From the NCBI RefSeq assembly GCF_022662535.1, contig NZ_JAKQYM010000002.1, positions 62,001 to 126,000 of the forward strand: 64,000 nt of DNA, given 5' to 3'. Shown in pieces: positions 63,604-64,000 of the stretch. Each line of letters starts with the position of its first letter. Position 1 is the stretch's first letter. The stretch is from Polaribacter marinus (GTDB taxonomy: Bacteria; Bacteroidota; Bacteroidia; Flavobacteriales; Flavobacteriaceae). The translations under genes were made by a program, and so were the position numbers. The notes beneath the pieces were generated by a model. It worked only from the letters and a program-made list of their open reading frames with translations. It was not told the DNA's origin and made no database searches.

Positions 63604-64000
63604 ATGAAAAAAATATTATTAAGTGCTGCGTTTATAGCAGTAAGTTTTACAATGACCGCACAAGTAGGTATTGGGACAACAACTGTAGAAACCTCTGCCG
63701 CATTAGAAATAAAAGCTTCAGACAAAGCCTTATTATTACCACGTGTAGCTAACACTTTGGCTATTACAACACCAGTAGATGGTATGATTGTATATGATAT
63801 ATCAACCTCATGTGTACGTTTTTATGATAAAGGAAACTGGTCACCATGTTTATCTCCAGCAGCAGCAGGAGCATCAGCAACCATAGTATTAGCACAAATA
63901 GGAGCAGAGGGCGATGACCCAAATACTGTACCTTCTATAGTAACAATAGACCAGTTAAACCAGTTAGGGTTAAATAATGTAGTAGTAGCCAACGAGGCAG
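63604..64000 (+). CDS. Secreted flavobacterial surface protein, truncated by the window end
   Basis: The frame opens MKKILLSAAFIAVSFTMTAQVGIGT and is still open at base 64000 (132 codons). The signal peptide is clear; the segment VGIGTTTVETSAALEIKASDKALLLPRV is a common opening of large flavobacterial surface or tail-fibre-like proteins, where a VGIGT start precedes beta-helical regions. The later part is Ala/Thr/Val-rich. Function unknown; only the beginning is visible. Confidence 0.75.
   Translation, partial: MKKILLSAAFIAVSFTMTAQVGIGTTTVETSAALEIKASDKALLLPRVANTLAITTPVDGMIVYDISTSCVRFYDKGNWSPCLSPAAAGASATIVLAQIGAEGDDPNTVPSIVTIDQLNQLGLNNVVVANEA

Overview
The window is AT-rich DNA from a marine member of the Bacteroidota, most likely family Flavobacteriaceae (Polaribacter/Tenacibaculum-like). 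The evidence is SusC/SusD pairs, flavobacterial TAnnTTTG promoter elements, lipoprotein signals, a type IX secretion C-terminal domain, DUF6266/DUF6943 proteins and many A-rich ribosome binding regions. The species cannot be named from the sequence alone.

Layout. (1) 1-5849: end of an alpha-glucan utilisation locus, with a partial (probably GH31) gene, two GH13 amylase lipoproteins and a GH97 alpha-glucosidase. (2) 5850-9177: a structured leader with two terminator-like hairpins, then rtcB-prfH-TPR, a predicted ribosome repair and rescue operon. (3) 9180-32509: a complete alginate locus. Lyases (two PL6, one PL17, one heparinase II/III-like) act outside the inner membrane. SusC, SusD and a PKD lipoprotein capture oligosaccharides, and an MFS protein imports the products. 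KdgF, an SDR-type DEH reductase, KdgK and Eda carry unsaturated uronate to pyruvate plus glyceraldehyde-3-phosphate. A FadR-type GntR regulator and a LacI regulator each have recognisable operators (TGGTwwACCA tandem pairs; TGCTTAAACGTTTAAGCA).

(4) 32689-45460: a nickel transporter gene and, on the minus strand, one long operon for a group 2a-like [NiFe] hydrogenase. Its order is small subunit, large subunit, protease, two small unknown proteins, TPR protein, HypA, B, F, C, D, E and an NHL-repeat protein. A strong hairpin follows the structural genes. No Rieske or cytochrome partner is present. (5) 45893-49260: an accessory stretch with DUF6266, a DUF6943 gene split by a palindromic repeat element, and about 2 kb of gene-free repeats. 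(6) 49285-57653: a copper/heavy-metal efflux operon (CusA, CusC and CusB-like proteins with HMA and HYC_CC_PP proteins) whose coding regions carry several interspersed repeats and a heptanucleotide array. (7) 57722-59797: a long prokaryotic Argonaute that appears catalytically dead. (8) 60197-64000: an orphan LytTR response regulator, a T9SS cargo protein, a 61-residue secreted-peptide-like gene, a frame-split outer-membrane barrel gene and a truncated cell-surface gene.

The most rewarding regions for follow-up are the Argonaute, the rtcB-prfH leader, the hydrogenase operon with its unassigned small proteins, and the repeat-colonised cusA gene.
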